Of a stretch of 64,000 nt of DNA, positions 44,761 to 53,546 are shown piece after piece. Both the position numbers and the translations under genes were made by a program. A model generated the notes under the pieces. It had not been told where the DNA came from. It did no database searches and was given only the letters and a program-made list of their open reading frames with translations. The stretch is from Myxococcota bacterium (lineage in GTDB: Bacteria > Myxococcota_A > Polyangia > Polyangiales > Polyangiaceae). Each line of letters starts with the position of its first letter. Position 1 is the first letter of the stretch. The DNA lies in assembly GCA_963169915.1 (NCBI GenBank), contig CAUJEM010000009.1, positions 18,147-82,146 of the forward strand, in the 5' to 3' direction.

Positions 44761-45210
44761 TCAGCGTGGAGGGTGCTCTCCCCGTGCCGCTCGCTGGGTC
44801 TGACAGGCCAGGACCGCGAGGCGGTCCACCAGGTCGTTCATCGGATCGCCGCCGTGCCCCTTCACCCAGCGGAAGCGCACGTCCCCGCGGCTGAGCACCA
44901 GGTCGATGAAGGGCTCCCAGAGATCACGGTTGGCGACAGGGTCGCCCTTGCTGTTCTTCCAGCCGCGCTGGCGCCAGCCTTGCCACCACTTGTCGTTGAA
45001 GCACTTGACCACGTAGTTGGAGTCGCTCACCACCTCGAGCGCGCCGGGATGGGCGCGGACCGCCTCCAGCGCCGCGGTGATCTCCATGCGCTGGTTGGTG
45101 GTGTGGGCTTCCGCGCCGCTGGCCCAGGCGCCGCCGCGGAGCGCCCAGGCCCAGCCCCCCGGTCCCGGGTTCCCGCTGCAGGCGCCATCCGAGTAGACGA
45201 TGAGGCTCAC
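44761..45210 (-). CDS. rnhA: Ribonuclease HI
   Basis: Cleaves RNA in RNA-DNA hybrids; 149 residues. Catalytic residues: Asp in VYSDGACSGNPGPGGW, Glu in NQRMEITAALEAV, Asp in VVSDSNYVVKCFNDKWWQGW, and the His/Asp region VKGHGGDPMNDLVDRLA. Basic-loop residues are partly present (QRGWKNSKG). It starts with GTG, preceded by TAGGCT six bases upstream and no Shine-Dalgarno site. Confidence 0.96.
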   Translation of the reverse strand: MSLIVYSDGACSGNPGPGGWAWALRGGAWASGAEAHTTNQRMEITAALEAVRAHPGALEVVSDSNYVVKCFNDKWWQGWRQRGWKNSKGDPVANRDLWEPFIDLVLSRGDVRFRWVKGHGGDPMNDLVDRLAVLACQTQRAARGEHPPR

Positions 45211-45216
45211 GGCGGC

Positions 45217-45222
45217 AGCCTA
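45217..45222 (-). promoter_or_regulatory. TAGGCT -10-like element, 6 bases before rnhA GTG
   Basis: ACTAGGCT then GCCGCC then GTG on the minus strand. With this spacing the transcript would start at the start codon or just inside it. Confidence 0.4.
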
Positions 45223-45265
45223 GTACGGACCGCCACCCGCTACTAATGGCTCGTGCGGCCGAGGC

Positions 45266-48200
45266 TCACTCGGCCCTGGCCTGCCCACGTGGGTCGCGCC
45301 TTCGCCGGCGCGCGAGCAGCCCGCCCGTGAGCACGCCGAGGAGCCACGCCCCATGCGCCCGGGGGAGCGGCGCTGGCTGGCAGCCGCAGCCCCCGCTCAG
45401 GTCGAGCTCGAGGGGCCCGAGGACGCTCACGGCGGTGGCCTCATCGTCTTGCGTCGTGCTCTGGCAGCCGGCTTCGAGGAGCGACGCGTCGAGGCGCAGC
45501 TCAGCGACGTCCGCGACGGTGATCCGCAGCTCGAGCTCGGCGGGCCGTGCCGCGGCGACTCCCTCCACGAGGACCGTACCGTCGGACGCGGGCGTGAGCA
45601 CGGCACCGCCCCGAAGCACCTCCTGGAGCCGTCCGCCGTCGAGATGGAGCCGCAGCCGAGCGCTGGAGGTAGCCTCGCTGGTGCTCTCCACGGTGACCTG
45701 CGCCGTGATGTGCGTCTCCGGCTGGACGCTGGGGGGGAGCGAGGCCGTGACGCGCAGGTTCCTCGACGTGAGCGGGAGGATCTCGTGGCGCGGGCTCTCC
45801 AGGGAGTTGCTGTGGTGGAGCAGCAGCAGGGAGGGCGCCGGCGTGTCGGCGCCGAGGCCGACACGCACGGGCTCGTCCCCTGCGAAGAACGGTCGCCCCT
45901 CGACGCCAAAGCGCGTCGTGTCCAGCGCCGGGTGCGCTAACTCCAGCTCGATCCAGTCGGTGGCGTCGTTGCCGAAGCCCAGCCCGATGGTCTGGGTGCG
46001 GACGCGGTACGCGAGGCGCGTCTGTCCCTCGGGGAGCTCGAGATCGCGGAGGAAGGCGCTGAGCAGCAGGACGGAGTTGTCGAAGGGGTAGGTGGGTAGG
46101 CTAGAGGCCGGGAGGGAGTTGATGAAGCGCCGCGACGAGGTGGCTTGGCCTCCGGCGGTGTAGGTGACGGCGGCCAGGACGTCACCGTAGGGCATGGTCT
46201 GCGTGACGGGCTCGACCAAGACGCGGTAGTCCGTGGAGCCGTCGAGATCGACGTCCAGATCCACGGCGGGGAGGCTCACCTGACCGCGCGCGGGCGTGGT
46301 CCACGGCCCCGCCGTCACGAGCCCGAAGTAGACGGTCCCCTCCTCCCAGCCGCGCTGAGGGACGTCGGAAGCGGCGCCCACCGCCAAGAGGTCGAGCCGC
46401 TGCCGCTGCGGGTCGTCCGCCGGGCGGCGCTCGCTCACGGCCCCCAAGAGGAAGGCGCTGGTGACCGGTCGCTCACTCGTGGTCGAGCCACCGAGGGGCA
46501 GCGTGATGAGCCCAGAGGGATCGGCGCCGATGCAGCCTCGCGGCTCGGTCGTGCGCTCATCGGCGGCCCGGACGCTCGCGAAGTACGGCAGCCGGAGGTC
46601 TTGGCTCGCCGCGTCGAGTCCCTTCAGCAGGACGTGCCCGCCGATGTCCCGGACGAAGTGCCTCGGCTGCTCGAACGAGACCGGGGGGGTCACCGGATCC
46701 GGGCGGAGCGGCGGCAGCTCGGCCGGCTGCACAGCGAGCGAGAGCTGGGCGAGCGCGCTCTCACCGGGGGGGAGCGTCAGCTCGCTCGGGGTGACCTGGA
46801 GCGCCACCCCCGTCAGCGGGTAGGTGGCGCTGACGCTCAGCGCGTAGCGCGCCGTCGTCGCGCCGTGGTTGGTCACCGTGAAGGCGCGGTGGTCCTCGAC
46901 GGGCCGTGAGAGGACGAGCGCCCCGAAGCTCGGCCCCACCGTCCCCAGCGCTCGATCCGCGGCGGCGGTGACCCGCTGGGTCACGGCGCGCGCCACGTCC
47001 ACCCGCCCACCGCCCACGAGCGACACGGTGTACGGATCGCCCTTGGCGGACACCAGCGGGGCGGCGGTGTTCATCAGCAGCGCCTTGACGTCGTTCGGCG
47101 TGAGGTCCGGGTGCGCTTGGCGAGCGAGCGCGGCGGCGCCCGCCACCATGGGGCACGCCATGCTGGTGCCGTCGGAGCGCCGCGCTTCGGTGCCCGAGCC
47201 CACGCGGGCCGAGTCGATCATCGAGCCGGGGGCGGCGATCTCCGGCTTGAGCGCCGCGTCGAGCGCGCTGGGACCACGGGAGCTGAAGGAGGCGAGCTGC
47301 TCGTTGCCGTGTCCGCCGAAGGGACGCTGGGGATCGAGCCGTGCCCTCACGCTGGCCGAGAGTGCGGCGCGCAGGCGCTCTCCGTCCGAGCGGCGGATCA
47401 TGACGCCGGGGATGGGGACCTGCCCCGGGTCTCCGCCGGCCATGGCGAGAGGCACCTCGGCGTCCGTGTTGTCGATGACGATGGCGGCGAGCGCGCCGGC
47501 CTGGGCGAGCCGCTGGAGCTTGCTCACGAAGCTGCACGTCCCGCGGTCGACCAGGGCGAGCTTGCCCGCCAGGAGAGCGGCGTTCGTGGGCGCGCTGCAG
47601 CCGTCGGCGGGGCTGACCGAGACGACCGGCGCTTCGACGGCACCGACTTGAGCGAGGGGGCGCGTGAAGCCGCCCTCCACGGCGGCGATCTCCCCCGCGA
47701 GGGCGGCGGGTTCGAGGATCTGTAGGCCGAGCTGCACCGCATCCGTGCTGGCGGCGACCGAGAGCGCCGAGGGCGCGGTGGAGGGCGAGCCGACGGCGTA
47801 GGTGGCGTCACCGTCGTTGCCCGCCGCGACGACCAGGAGCGTCCCGACGCGCGCCAGGTTGGCCATCACGCGATCGTCGGTCCCGCTGTCGAGCGCGTAG
47901 GCCGTGCCGAGCGACGCGTTGACGACGTCGACGCGATCGGAGAAGTCTCCGTCACCGTCAGGATCCGCGGCGCGCTCGAGGGCGATGCCGATGGCGTTGG
48001 TGCCACCAGCGCACCCGAAGACCTTGTACGCCAAGAGCGATGCGCGGGGCGCCACCCCCGGTCCGACGCTGAACGCGGTAGAGGGTAGGCTCTGCTCGTA
48101 CGGCCCCGTGAACGCGGCGCCATCGGCCTGGACGCCTTGCCCCGCGGCGATGCCGGCGACGTGGGTGCCGTGCCCTCCCGCCGGGCTCATGCTCTGCTGG

Positions 48201-48910
48201 CGTGCGCAGTCGAGCGGATCTGGATCTGGCTGGGGGACCGCCTTGCCCGCCGCAGGGTCGTAGTCGTCCCCGACGAAGTCATACCCTCCGATCACCCGCG
48301 CCGTGGGGAAGCTCCCCGGCTCGATGAGCGTCGGATCATTGTCGCGGTAGGCCTGCGCGTCCCCGCTCCCGCCGAAGTCCGCGTGGAGGTAGTCGATGCC
48401 GGAGTCCACGATGGCGATGCGGACGCCATCGCCGAGCCAGGGGGTCGCGGCCGTCCACGCCTGGGGCGCGCCGATCACGGGGACCGCGGAGAGGAGGCTG
48501 GGCAGGTAGAGCGGCACCTGCTCGACGCGCTCCACCGCGCTGAGGGCTCCCAGCGCAGGGAGCTGCTGTGGGCTGGCCAGGACCAGGAGCGCGTTGGCCA
48601 GCCGGCTGAGCTCCCCCACGACGGGGACGCCCAGGCGCTCGAGCTCTCCCCGGACGCTGCGGTGCAGCCGCCCCAGCTCCTGCACGTGCGCCCTCGTCAG
48701 CGCGCGCGCCTGCTCGGGGGTCTGGCCGGCGGCGATGAGCTCCGCAGCGGCTGGCCCCTCCAGCACCAAGTAATAGGCGGTGGTGTCCGGCGAGCGGTAG
48801 GCCTCGGCCTGGGCGGCCGCTGGCTCCGAGGGTGCGCTCGGGGAGCAGGCGGCGAGCGCTAGGGTGAGCAGCGGAGAGAGGAACTGGGAGCGGTTCAGAC
48901 GCGTCGTCAT
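45266..48910 (-). CDS. Subtilisin-like (S8) serine protease, lipoprotein with MYXO-CTERM-like tail
   Basis: Large exported protease of 1214 residues. Lipobox LALAAC places a lipidated Cys22; an I9-type propeptide-like region covers about 45-140. Catalytic Asp169 (AIVDSGIDYLHADF), His247 (GGHGTHVAGIAAG) and Ser (SDGTSMACPMVAGAAALA, near 580), with an inserted PA domain between His and Ser (CSAPTNAALLAGKLALVDRG). Beta-rich domains fill the C-terminal half. The end, GGCGCQPAP... then hydrophobic WLLGVLTGGLLA and RRRRR, is a MYXO-CTERM-like sorting tail. It begins 20 bases after a TetR gene. Confidence 0.92.
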   Translation of the reverse strand: MTTRLNRSQFLSPLLTLALAACSPSAPSEPAAAQAEAYRSPDTTAYYLVLEGPAAAELIAAGQTPEQARALTRAHVQELGRLHRSVRGELERLGVPVVGELSRLANALLVLASPQQLPALGALSAVERVEQVPLYLPSLLSAVPVIGAPQAWTAATPWLGDGVRIAIVDSGIDYLHADFGGSGDAQAYRDNDPTLIEPGSFPTARVIGGYDFVGDDYDPAAGKAVPQPDPDPLDCARQQSMSPAGGHGTHVAGIAAGQGVQADGAAFTGPYEQSLPSTAFSVGPGVAPRASLLAYKVFGCAGGTNAIGIALERAADPDGDGDFSDRVDVVNASLGTAYALDSGTDDRVMANLARVGTLLVVAAGNDGDATYAVGSPSTAPSALSVAASTDAVQLGLQILEPAALAGEIAAVEGGFTRPLAQVGAVEAPVVSVSPADGCSAPTNAALLAGKLALVDRGTCSFVSKLQRLAQAGALAAIVIDNTDAEVPLAMAGGDPGQVPIPGVMIRRSDGERLRAALSASVRARLDPQRPFGGHGNEQLASFSSRGPSALDAALKPEIAAPGSMIDSARVGSGTEARRSDGTSMACPMVAGAAALARQAHPDLTPNDVKALLMNTAAPLVSAKGDPYTVSLVGGGRVDVARAVTQRVTAAADRALGTVGPSFGALVLSRPVEDHRAFTVTNHGATTARYALSVSATYPLTGVALQVTPSELTLPPGESALAQLSLAVQPAELPPLRPDPVTPPVSFEQPRHFVRDIGGHVLLKGLDAASQDLRLPYFASVRAADERTTEPRGCIGADPSGLITLPLGGSTTSERPVTSAFLLGAVSERRPADDPQRQRLDLLAVGAASDVPQRGWEEGTVYFGLVTAGPWTTPARGQVSLPAVDLDVDLDGSTDYRVLVEPVTQTMPYGDVLAAVTYTAGGQATSSRRFINSLPASSLPTYPFDNSVLLLSAFLRDLELPEGQTRLAYRVRTQTIGLGFGNDATDWIELELAHPALDTTRFGVEGRPFFAGDEPVRVGLGADTPAPSLLLLHHSNSLESPRHEILPLTSRNLRVTASLPPSVQPETHITAQVTVESTSEATSSARLRLHLDGGRLQEVLRGGAVLTPASDGTVLVEGVAAARPAELELRITVADVAELRLDASLLEAGCQSTTQDDEATAVSVLGPLELDLSGGCGCQPAPLPRAHGAWLLGVLTGGLLARRRRRDPRGQARAE

Positions 48911-48930
48911 GGGGCCGTCGCCTTGGGGGC

Positions 48931-49614
48931 TCAGCGCTTGCGGAGGCCGTCGAGGACCATGCTCACGAGAGTGGCGCCGAAGACCTCTGGGTCATCCCGC
49001 TGGCCTTGGTCCAGGTACTCGAAGAGCAAGGCCTCGACGCTGCCGATCACGGCCATGGCCGTGATCCTGGGGGGAAGATCGCGGAGCAGCCGGTGCTGGT
49101 GCGCGGTGGTCGTCAGCTCGATGGCGCGCTGCCGGACCGTCTCCGCGAGGCTCCGCACGGGCTTGCGGGCCCCATCGAGGGGGCCGCGCGCTTCCCGGAG
49201 GTACAAGAGGACGAGCTTCGGATTTTGGAGGCAGACGCGCGCGAGCGCCAGCGTCAGCAGCTCGTAGGCGGCGACCTGTTCGGTCGTGGTCTTCGCCGCT
49301 GCCAAGGCGACCTCCGCGGTCGCGAAGGCCTGCTCGACCTCGAGCCGCAGAGGCTCGAACAAGGCGAGCACGAGCTGCGGCTTGTCCTCGAAGTACCGAT
49401 AAAACGACCCCTTGGCCACCCCCGCGCGGCGGGTGATCTCGTCCACCGTCACGGCCTCGGTGCCGCGCTCGGTGAACAGCTCGAGCGCGGCCTGACAGAG
49501 CTCTTGGACGCGCTGGGTCCGGTTGGTGGAGCGCTTGCCACCATCACGACCAGGCCGCTCGGCGGGGAGCTTCCCGGGGGCGAAGCTGCGGCGGGTGGAG
49601 GACGGCGAGGACAT
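48931..49614 (-). CDS. TetR-family transcriptional regulator
   Basis: DNA-binding repressor of 227 residues. Helix-turn-helix in residues about 25-70: AALELFTERGTEAVTVDEIT followed by RRAGVAKGSFYRYFEDKPQL. The C-terminal ligand domain is helical and not assignable to a ligand. The ATG at 49614 (MSSPSSTRRSF) avoids a long overlap with the divergent frr region. The protease gene begins 20 bases after its stop, so TetR may control that protease, itself and perhaps the divergent frr. Confidence 0.9.
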   Translation of the reverse strand: MSSPSSTRRSFAPGKLPAERPGRDGGKRSTNRTQRVQELCQAALELFTERGTEAVTVDEITRRAGVAKGSFYRYFEDKPQLVLALFEPLRLEVEQAFATAEVALAAAKTTTEQVAAYELLTLALARVCLQNPKLVLLYLREARGPLDGARKPVRSLAETVRQRAIELTTTAHQHRLLRDLPPRITAMAVIGSVEALLFEYLDQGQRDDPEVFGATLVSMVLDGLRKR

Positions 49615-49729
49615 GCTGAGGGCTCGAGGCGAAAAGCGGCGCGCGGTGGCGTTGCCACCGTGCGGGGTGGGTGACGGTAGGGGGCGCTTGTGGTAAGTCG
49701 GCGGACGCAGACCGAGGTGAGCACCCGCG

Positions 49730-50287
49730 ATGATCGACGATATCCTGGCTAACTTGCGTGAGTCTATCGGCAAAGCCAAGGACGCTTTGAGGCGGGAGCT
49801 CACCAAGCTCCGGACGGGCCGTGCCCACGCCGGCATGCTCGACGGGCTGCGGGTCGACTACTACGGGCAGCCGACCCCGCTCGCGCAGATGGCGACCGTC
49901 AACGTCCCGGAGCCCCGTCTGCTCACGGTGAAGCCTTGGGAGAAGTCCATGGTCAAGGCCGTGGAGAAGGCCATTCAAGAGAGTGATCTGGGCTTCAACC
50001 CTCAGGTCGACGGCGACCTCATCCGGATCCCCGTCCCCCCGCTGAGCGAGCAGCGCCGCAAAGATCTCGCGAAGATCGCGAAGAAGAACGGCGAAGACTG
50101 CAAGATCGTCATCCGCAAGGCGCGCCACGACGCGCTCGATCTGCTCACGAGCCTCAAAGAGGACGGGGACGCGAGCGAGGACGAGGTCGAGCGAGCCAAG
50201 AAGCGGGTGGAGGAGCTGATCGTCGAGGGGGGCAAGTCCGTCGACGAGATCGTCGTAGCCAAGGAAAAAGAGATCACCACGGTCTGA
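49730..50287 (+). CDS. frr: Ribosome recycling factor
   Basis: Splits post-termination ribosomes with EF-G; 185 residues, standard length. Begins MIDDILANLRESIGKAKDAL, with LRTGRAHAGMLDGLRVDYYG, NVPEPRLLTVKPWEKSM, IRIPVPPLSEQRRKDLAK and a C-terminal helix. A GAGGTGA site precedes the ATG. It is usually next to pyrH; here it stands alone, divergent from TetR. Confidence 0.98.
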   Translation: MIDDILANLRESIGKAKDALRRELTKLRTGRAHAGMLDGLRVDYYGQPTPLAQMATVNVPEPRLLTVKPWEKSMVKAVEKAIQESDLGFNPQVDGDLIRIPVPPLSEQRRKDLAKIAKKNGEDCKIVIRKARHDALDLLTSLKEDGDASEDEVERAKKRVEELIVEGGKSVDEIVVAKEKEITTV

Positions 50288-50413
50288 GCCACCCCTACCG
50301 AGGAGCCTTGACAAGTCTCGGGCGCCCAGGAAACCTGAAGGCATCTCTCAAGCCGTAGCGTAGAACCCCTGGCTCCCTCACACGGTCGTCTCGGGACGGA
50401 AAGCACTCCAAAC

Positions 50414-51301
50414 GTGGTACTCAGGGCACTCGCGGCAGGCATCAGTGACGTTGGTCTCCAGCGAGATCACAACGAGGACAGCTTCGCCATCTTGAGTGAG
50501 CAGGAGCTGTTCATCGTGGCAGACGGCATGGGGGGGCATCGGGCGGGGGACGTCGCCAGCCGCCTCGCCACGGAGTCCATCGTGGAGTTCTTCAAGGCCA
50601 TCGCTGTGGACGACGTGACCTGGCCGTTCCACTTCGACGCGAGGCTCACGGAGGAGGAGAACCGGCTGCTGACGGGCATCCGCCTCGCCAATCGGCAGAT
50701 TGTCGAGCGGAGCGCCCGCTCGAGGGAGCTTCAGGGCATGGGCACCACGGTCGTGGGGGCGCTGTTCAGCCCCCGCAAGCGCCGCATGTTCATCGGCCAC
50801 GTGGGTGACAGCCGCGCCTACCGGATCCGCGGGGGCGCCATCCAGCAGCTGACCCGTGATCACTCGCTGTTCAACGACTACCTGGCGGCGATGCCGGATC
50901 TCACGGAAGAGCAGCGCAACGAGATCCCGAAGAACGTCATCACCCGCGCGCTCGGCATGCAGGAGCAAGTCGCGGTGGACTTACAGAGCGACGAGGTGCG
51001 GCCGGGGGATGTGTTCGTGCTGTGCTCGGACGGCCTGAGCGGGATGCTGGAGGACGAGGACATCCTCATGGTGGCCGAGAGCACCACGGATCTGCAGGAG
51101 GCCTGCCGGCAGATGGTGGCGCTCGCCAACGAGCACGGCGGAGAGGACAACATCACCGCCCTGCTGGTGCGCATCGAGGTCGAGCCAGGGCTGCTGCTAG
51201 AGCCCTCGGCTGAGCCACCGGAGTCGGAGGAGGCCTGGGCGGAGACGCCCCGCGCGGGTCGTGCGACGCCCGCACCCACGTCCTCCGAAGAAGAGGGCTG
51301 A
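50414..51301 (+). CDS. PP2C-family Ser/Thr protein phosphatase
   Basis: Soluble metal-dependent phosphatase of 295 residues, counterpart of Hanks-type kinases. Motifs: QRDHNEDSF, LFIVADGMGGHRAGDVAS, MGTTVVGALF, GHVGDSRAYRIRGGAIQQLTRDHS, VFVLCSDGLSGML and GGEDNITALLVRI; all metal-binding aspartates are present. The C-terminal 40 residues are acidic and disordered. GTG start at 50414 without a clear ribosome site. No kinase is adjacent; the nearest is at 20836-22212. Confidence 0.95.
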   Translation: MVLRALAAGISDVGLQRDHNEDSFAILSEQELFIVADGMGGHRAGDVASRLATESIVEFFKAIAVDDVTWPFHFDARLTEEENRLLTGIRLANRQIVERSARSRELQGMGTTVVGALFSPRKRRMFIGHVGDSRAYRIRGGAIQQLTRDHSLFNDYLAAMPDLTEEQRNEIPKNVITRALGMQEQVAVDLQSDEVRPGDVFVLCSDGLSGMLEDEDILMVAESTTDLQEACRQMVALANEHGGEDNITALLVRIEVEPGLLLEPSAEPPESEEAWAETPRAGRATPAPTSSEEEG

Positions 51302-51310
51302 GCGGGCGCG

Positions 51311-51326
51311 CGCGGGACGCCCCGCG
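51311..51326. terminator. Hairpin in the gap between convergent genes
   Basis: CGCGGG, ACGC, CCCGCG: six base pairs filling most of the 25-base gap between the PP2C and lipoprotein stop codons. No T-run. Confidence 0.45.
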
Positions 51327-51962
51327 TCAGTCGCAGTAGGCGAACGCGAAGGTGCTGGACGGGGCGACGCCGCAGTAGGTGTTGAGCTGTGCGTTGGCCT
51401 TCATCAGGGGGCACTCGAACGTGGCCCAGACCTTCCCGGAGCTGATGGACAGGACGTTGAAGTTGCAGGTGGCGCCGTCGGCGGTGGACATCTGCTTGGT
51501 CACCAGCGTGTAGAGCGACACGTTCCCCGTGCCCTTCCCGCGGACGGAGCCCGTCACCTTCGCCTCGTCCCCGCCCGGCTCCACCACCTCCGCGTCCAGG
51601 ATATTGAGAGAGACCGAGCCTCGGCTCATGCTGCCGTTGATGACGTACTTGGCGTAGGAGTGGCCGTTCTCGTCCACCTTGCCGGCACGGCGGACGCTGC
51701 AGCTCACCGAGGCGCCGTCGCTGCCGTCCTCCACCAGGCCTCGGATGCCCCCGGCGGTGACGCCCTGAGCGCCCGACTTGATCTCCGCCATCATTCCGGG
51801 CGTGTTGCACTGGTTGGAGCCTTCCGGGGGCTCGAGGGGAGCGCCGATGTTGAAGTAGGCGCCGCCTTGAGGCGGCACGCCGGCGGGATCACTGCAGCCC
51901 AACCCGGTGAGCGCGCCGGTACCGAGGACGAGCCCAAGCCCAAGGAGACGAAGAGAGTGCAT
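51327..51962 (-). CDS. Lipoprotein of unknown function
   Basis: 211-residue lipoprotein; lipobox LTGLGC (Cys23). The mature part has seven cysteines and beta-rich sequence, including ASVSCSVRRAGK, YAKYVINGSMSRGSVSLNIL and KVTGSVRGKGTGNVSLYTL, suggesting a single beta-sandwich domain ending FAFAYCD. TAGGCT occurs 21 bases before the ATG with an AAGG site between, giving a short normal leader. No family recognised. Confidence 0.7.
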   Translation of the reverse strand: MHSLRLLGLGLVLGTGALTGLGCSDPAGVPPQGGAYFNIGAPLEPPEGSNQCNTPGMMAEIKSGAQGVTAGGIRGLVEDGSDGASVSCSVRRAGKVDENGHSYAKYVINGSMSRGSVSLNILDAEVVEPGGDEAKVTGSVRGKGTGNVSLYTLVTKQMSTADGATCNFNVLSISSGKVWATFECPLMKANAQLNTYCGVAPSSTFAFAYCD

Positions 51963-51986
51963 ACGGATGACGACCTTGCCCTCAGC

Positions 51987-53162
51987 CTAGCCCGACTGGG
52001 CTGGCCCGAGCAACGCCAGCGCGCGCTCGAGGTCGTCCCAGAGGTCTTCCAGGCCCTCGACCCCGACCGAGAGCCGCACCAGGCCGTCCTCGATGCCGAC
52101 CGCCTCGCGCTGGGCGCGTGGGATGGAGGCGTGTGTCATGATGGCAGGGTGCTCGGCGAGCGACTCGACGCCGCCCAGGCTCTCGGCGAGCGTGAAGAGG
52201 CGCAGCGCCGACAAGAAGCGCTTGGCGCCCGCCTCCCCGCCCCCTACGACGACGCTGATCATGCCGCCCGGCCCCCGCATCTGCCGACCGCAGAGCTCGT
52301 GGTCCGGGTGGCTCTTCAGGCCGGGGTAGTGCACGCGCTGGACGCGCGGGTGCTGCTCGAGCCGCTCGGCGATCTGCTGGGCGTTGGTGACGTGCTGCCG
52401 CATGCGGACGGCGAGCGTCTTGAGGCCGCGCAGCACCAAGTAGCAGTCGAAGGGGCTGGGGACGGCGCCGAGGGCGTTCTGGTAGAAGCGCAGCTGCTCG
52501 GCGAGGGCTGGATCTTTCGTGATGAGGGCGCCACCGACGACGTCCGAGTGCCCGTTGATGTACTTGGTGGTCGAGTGCATCACCACGCTGGCGCCGAGCG
52601 CCAGGGGGTTCTGCAAGTACGGAGAGGCGAAGGTGTTGTCGACGACCAGCGGCAGCCGTCGCTCCTGGGCGATGGCGGCGATGGCGGCGATGTCGAACAC
52701 CTTGAGCATCGGGTTGGTGGGCGTCTCCAGCCAAATGAGGCGCGTCGCGGGCGTGCAAGCCTCGGCCACGCGTGCGGGCTGGCGCATGTCGAGGAAGCTG
52801 ATGCTGACGCCCATGGGCTTGAGCACCTTGTCGAGCAGGCGGAAGGTGCCGCCGTACACGTCGTCGCCGCAGACGACGTGGTCGCCCGGGCGCAGGAGGC
52901 TGAGCATGGTGAGGGCGGCGCCGCTGCCGCTGGAGAAGGCAAAACCGTCAGAGCCGCCCTCCAGCTCCGCGAGGCAGCGCTCGAGGGCGTGCCGAGTGGG
53001 GTTGCCGCTGCGGGAGTACTCGTAGCGGAGGGGCTTGCCGGGCTCGGGCTGGCCGAAGGTGCTGGCGAGCACGATGGGCTCCATGACGGCAGCGTGCTGG
53101 GGGTCCGGCTCCTGGCCGGCGTGGATCGCGAGGGTGTCCATGGAGAGGGAGCGGTGCGCCAT
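51987..53162 (-). CDS. Cys/Met-metabolism PLP enzyme (cystathionine gamma-synthase/lyase type)
   Basis: PLP-dependent trans-sulphuration enzyme of 391 residues. N-terminal TLAIHAGQEPDP, EYSRSGNPTRHALE, AFSSGSGAALTML, GDDVYGGTFRLLD, IWLETPTNPMLKVFDI, VVDNTFASPYLQNPL, and the PLP lysine in MHSTTKYINGHSDVVGG. Motifs do not by themselves separate cystathionine gamma-synthase, gamma-lyase and O-acylhomoserine sulphhydrylase. TAGTAG/TAGGCC lies 6-9 bases before the ATG and there is no Shine-Dalgarno site. Confidence 0.93.
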   Translation of the reverse strand: MAHRSLSMDTLAIHAGQEPDPQHAAVMEPIVLASTFGQPEPGKPLRYEYSRSGNPTRHALERCLAELEGGSDGFAFSSGSGAALTMLSLLRPGDHVVCGDDVYGGTFRLLDKVLKPMGVSISFLDMRQPARVAEACTPATRLIWLETPTNPMLKVFDIAAIAAIAQERRLPLVVDNTFASPYLQNPLALGASVVMHSTTKYINGHSDVVGGALITKDPALAEQLRFYQNALGAVPSPFDCYLVLRGLKTLAVRMRQHVTNAQQIAERLEQHPRVQRVHYPGLKSHPDHELCGRQMRGPGGMISVVVGGGEAGAKRFLSALRLFTLAESLGGVESLAEHPAIMTHASIPRAQREAVGIEDGLVRLSVGVEGLEDLWDDLERALALLGPAQSG

Positions 53163-53256
53163 GCCCGCGGCCTACTACGACTGCTCCGTGGGTGCGATTC
53201 GAATCGAGCTTGCGCCCCCGGGCCCCGCCGTCCGGTCGACTCGATGAGACATGATT

Positions 53257-53332
53257 TGGGGTGAGTGACGGGATTTGAACCCGCGACATCCGGAGCCACA
53301 GTCCAGCGCTCTGCCACTGAGCTACACCCACC
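53257..53332 (-). tRNA. tRNA-His (GUG)
   Basis: 76 bases including the extra 5' G(-1) typical of tRNA-His and an encoded CCA. Acceptor GTGGGTG/CACTCAC with one G-T pair, discriminator C73, D arm GCTCAGTGGCAGAGC, anticodon loop CTGTGGC giving GTG, T arm CGGGTTCAAATCCCG. Upstream lies a strong hairpin (CGGGGC-CGAA-GCCCCG, 53367-53382). Confidence 0.96.
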
Positions 53333-53546
53333 AACCGCCCCCGCCACCGAGGTGAGCGGGAAGGCTCGGGGCCGAAGCCCCGCTGGGAGCCGGGCCTTTA
53401 GCTCAGAGGCGGCAGCTCTGCAACTGGTCTCGTGGGGGCTATCTTTCGCCGATGGGGCTGCGCTAGACTCAGGGAGCCGCGAGGCGGTGTTTCACCGAGC
53501 GCGAGCAAGACCACCACCACTCCGGGACACAAGGGGCCAAGACCAC

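Noticed and set aside
53390..53450. Possible tRNA fragment (TTTAGCTCAGAGGC resembles a D arm)
   Set aside because: No matching T arm, anticodon stem or acceptor partner is found; chance similarity next to the real tRNA-His.
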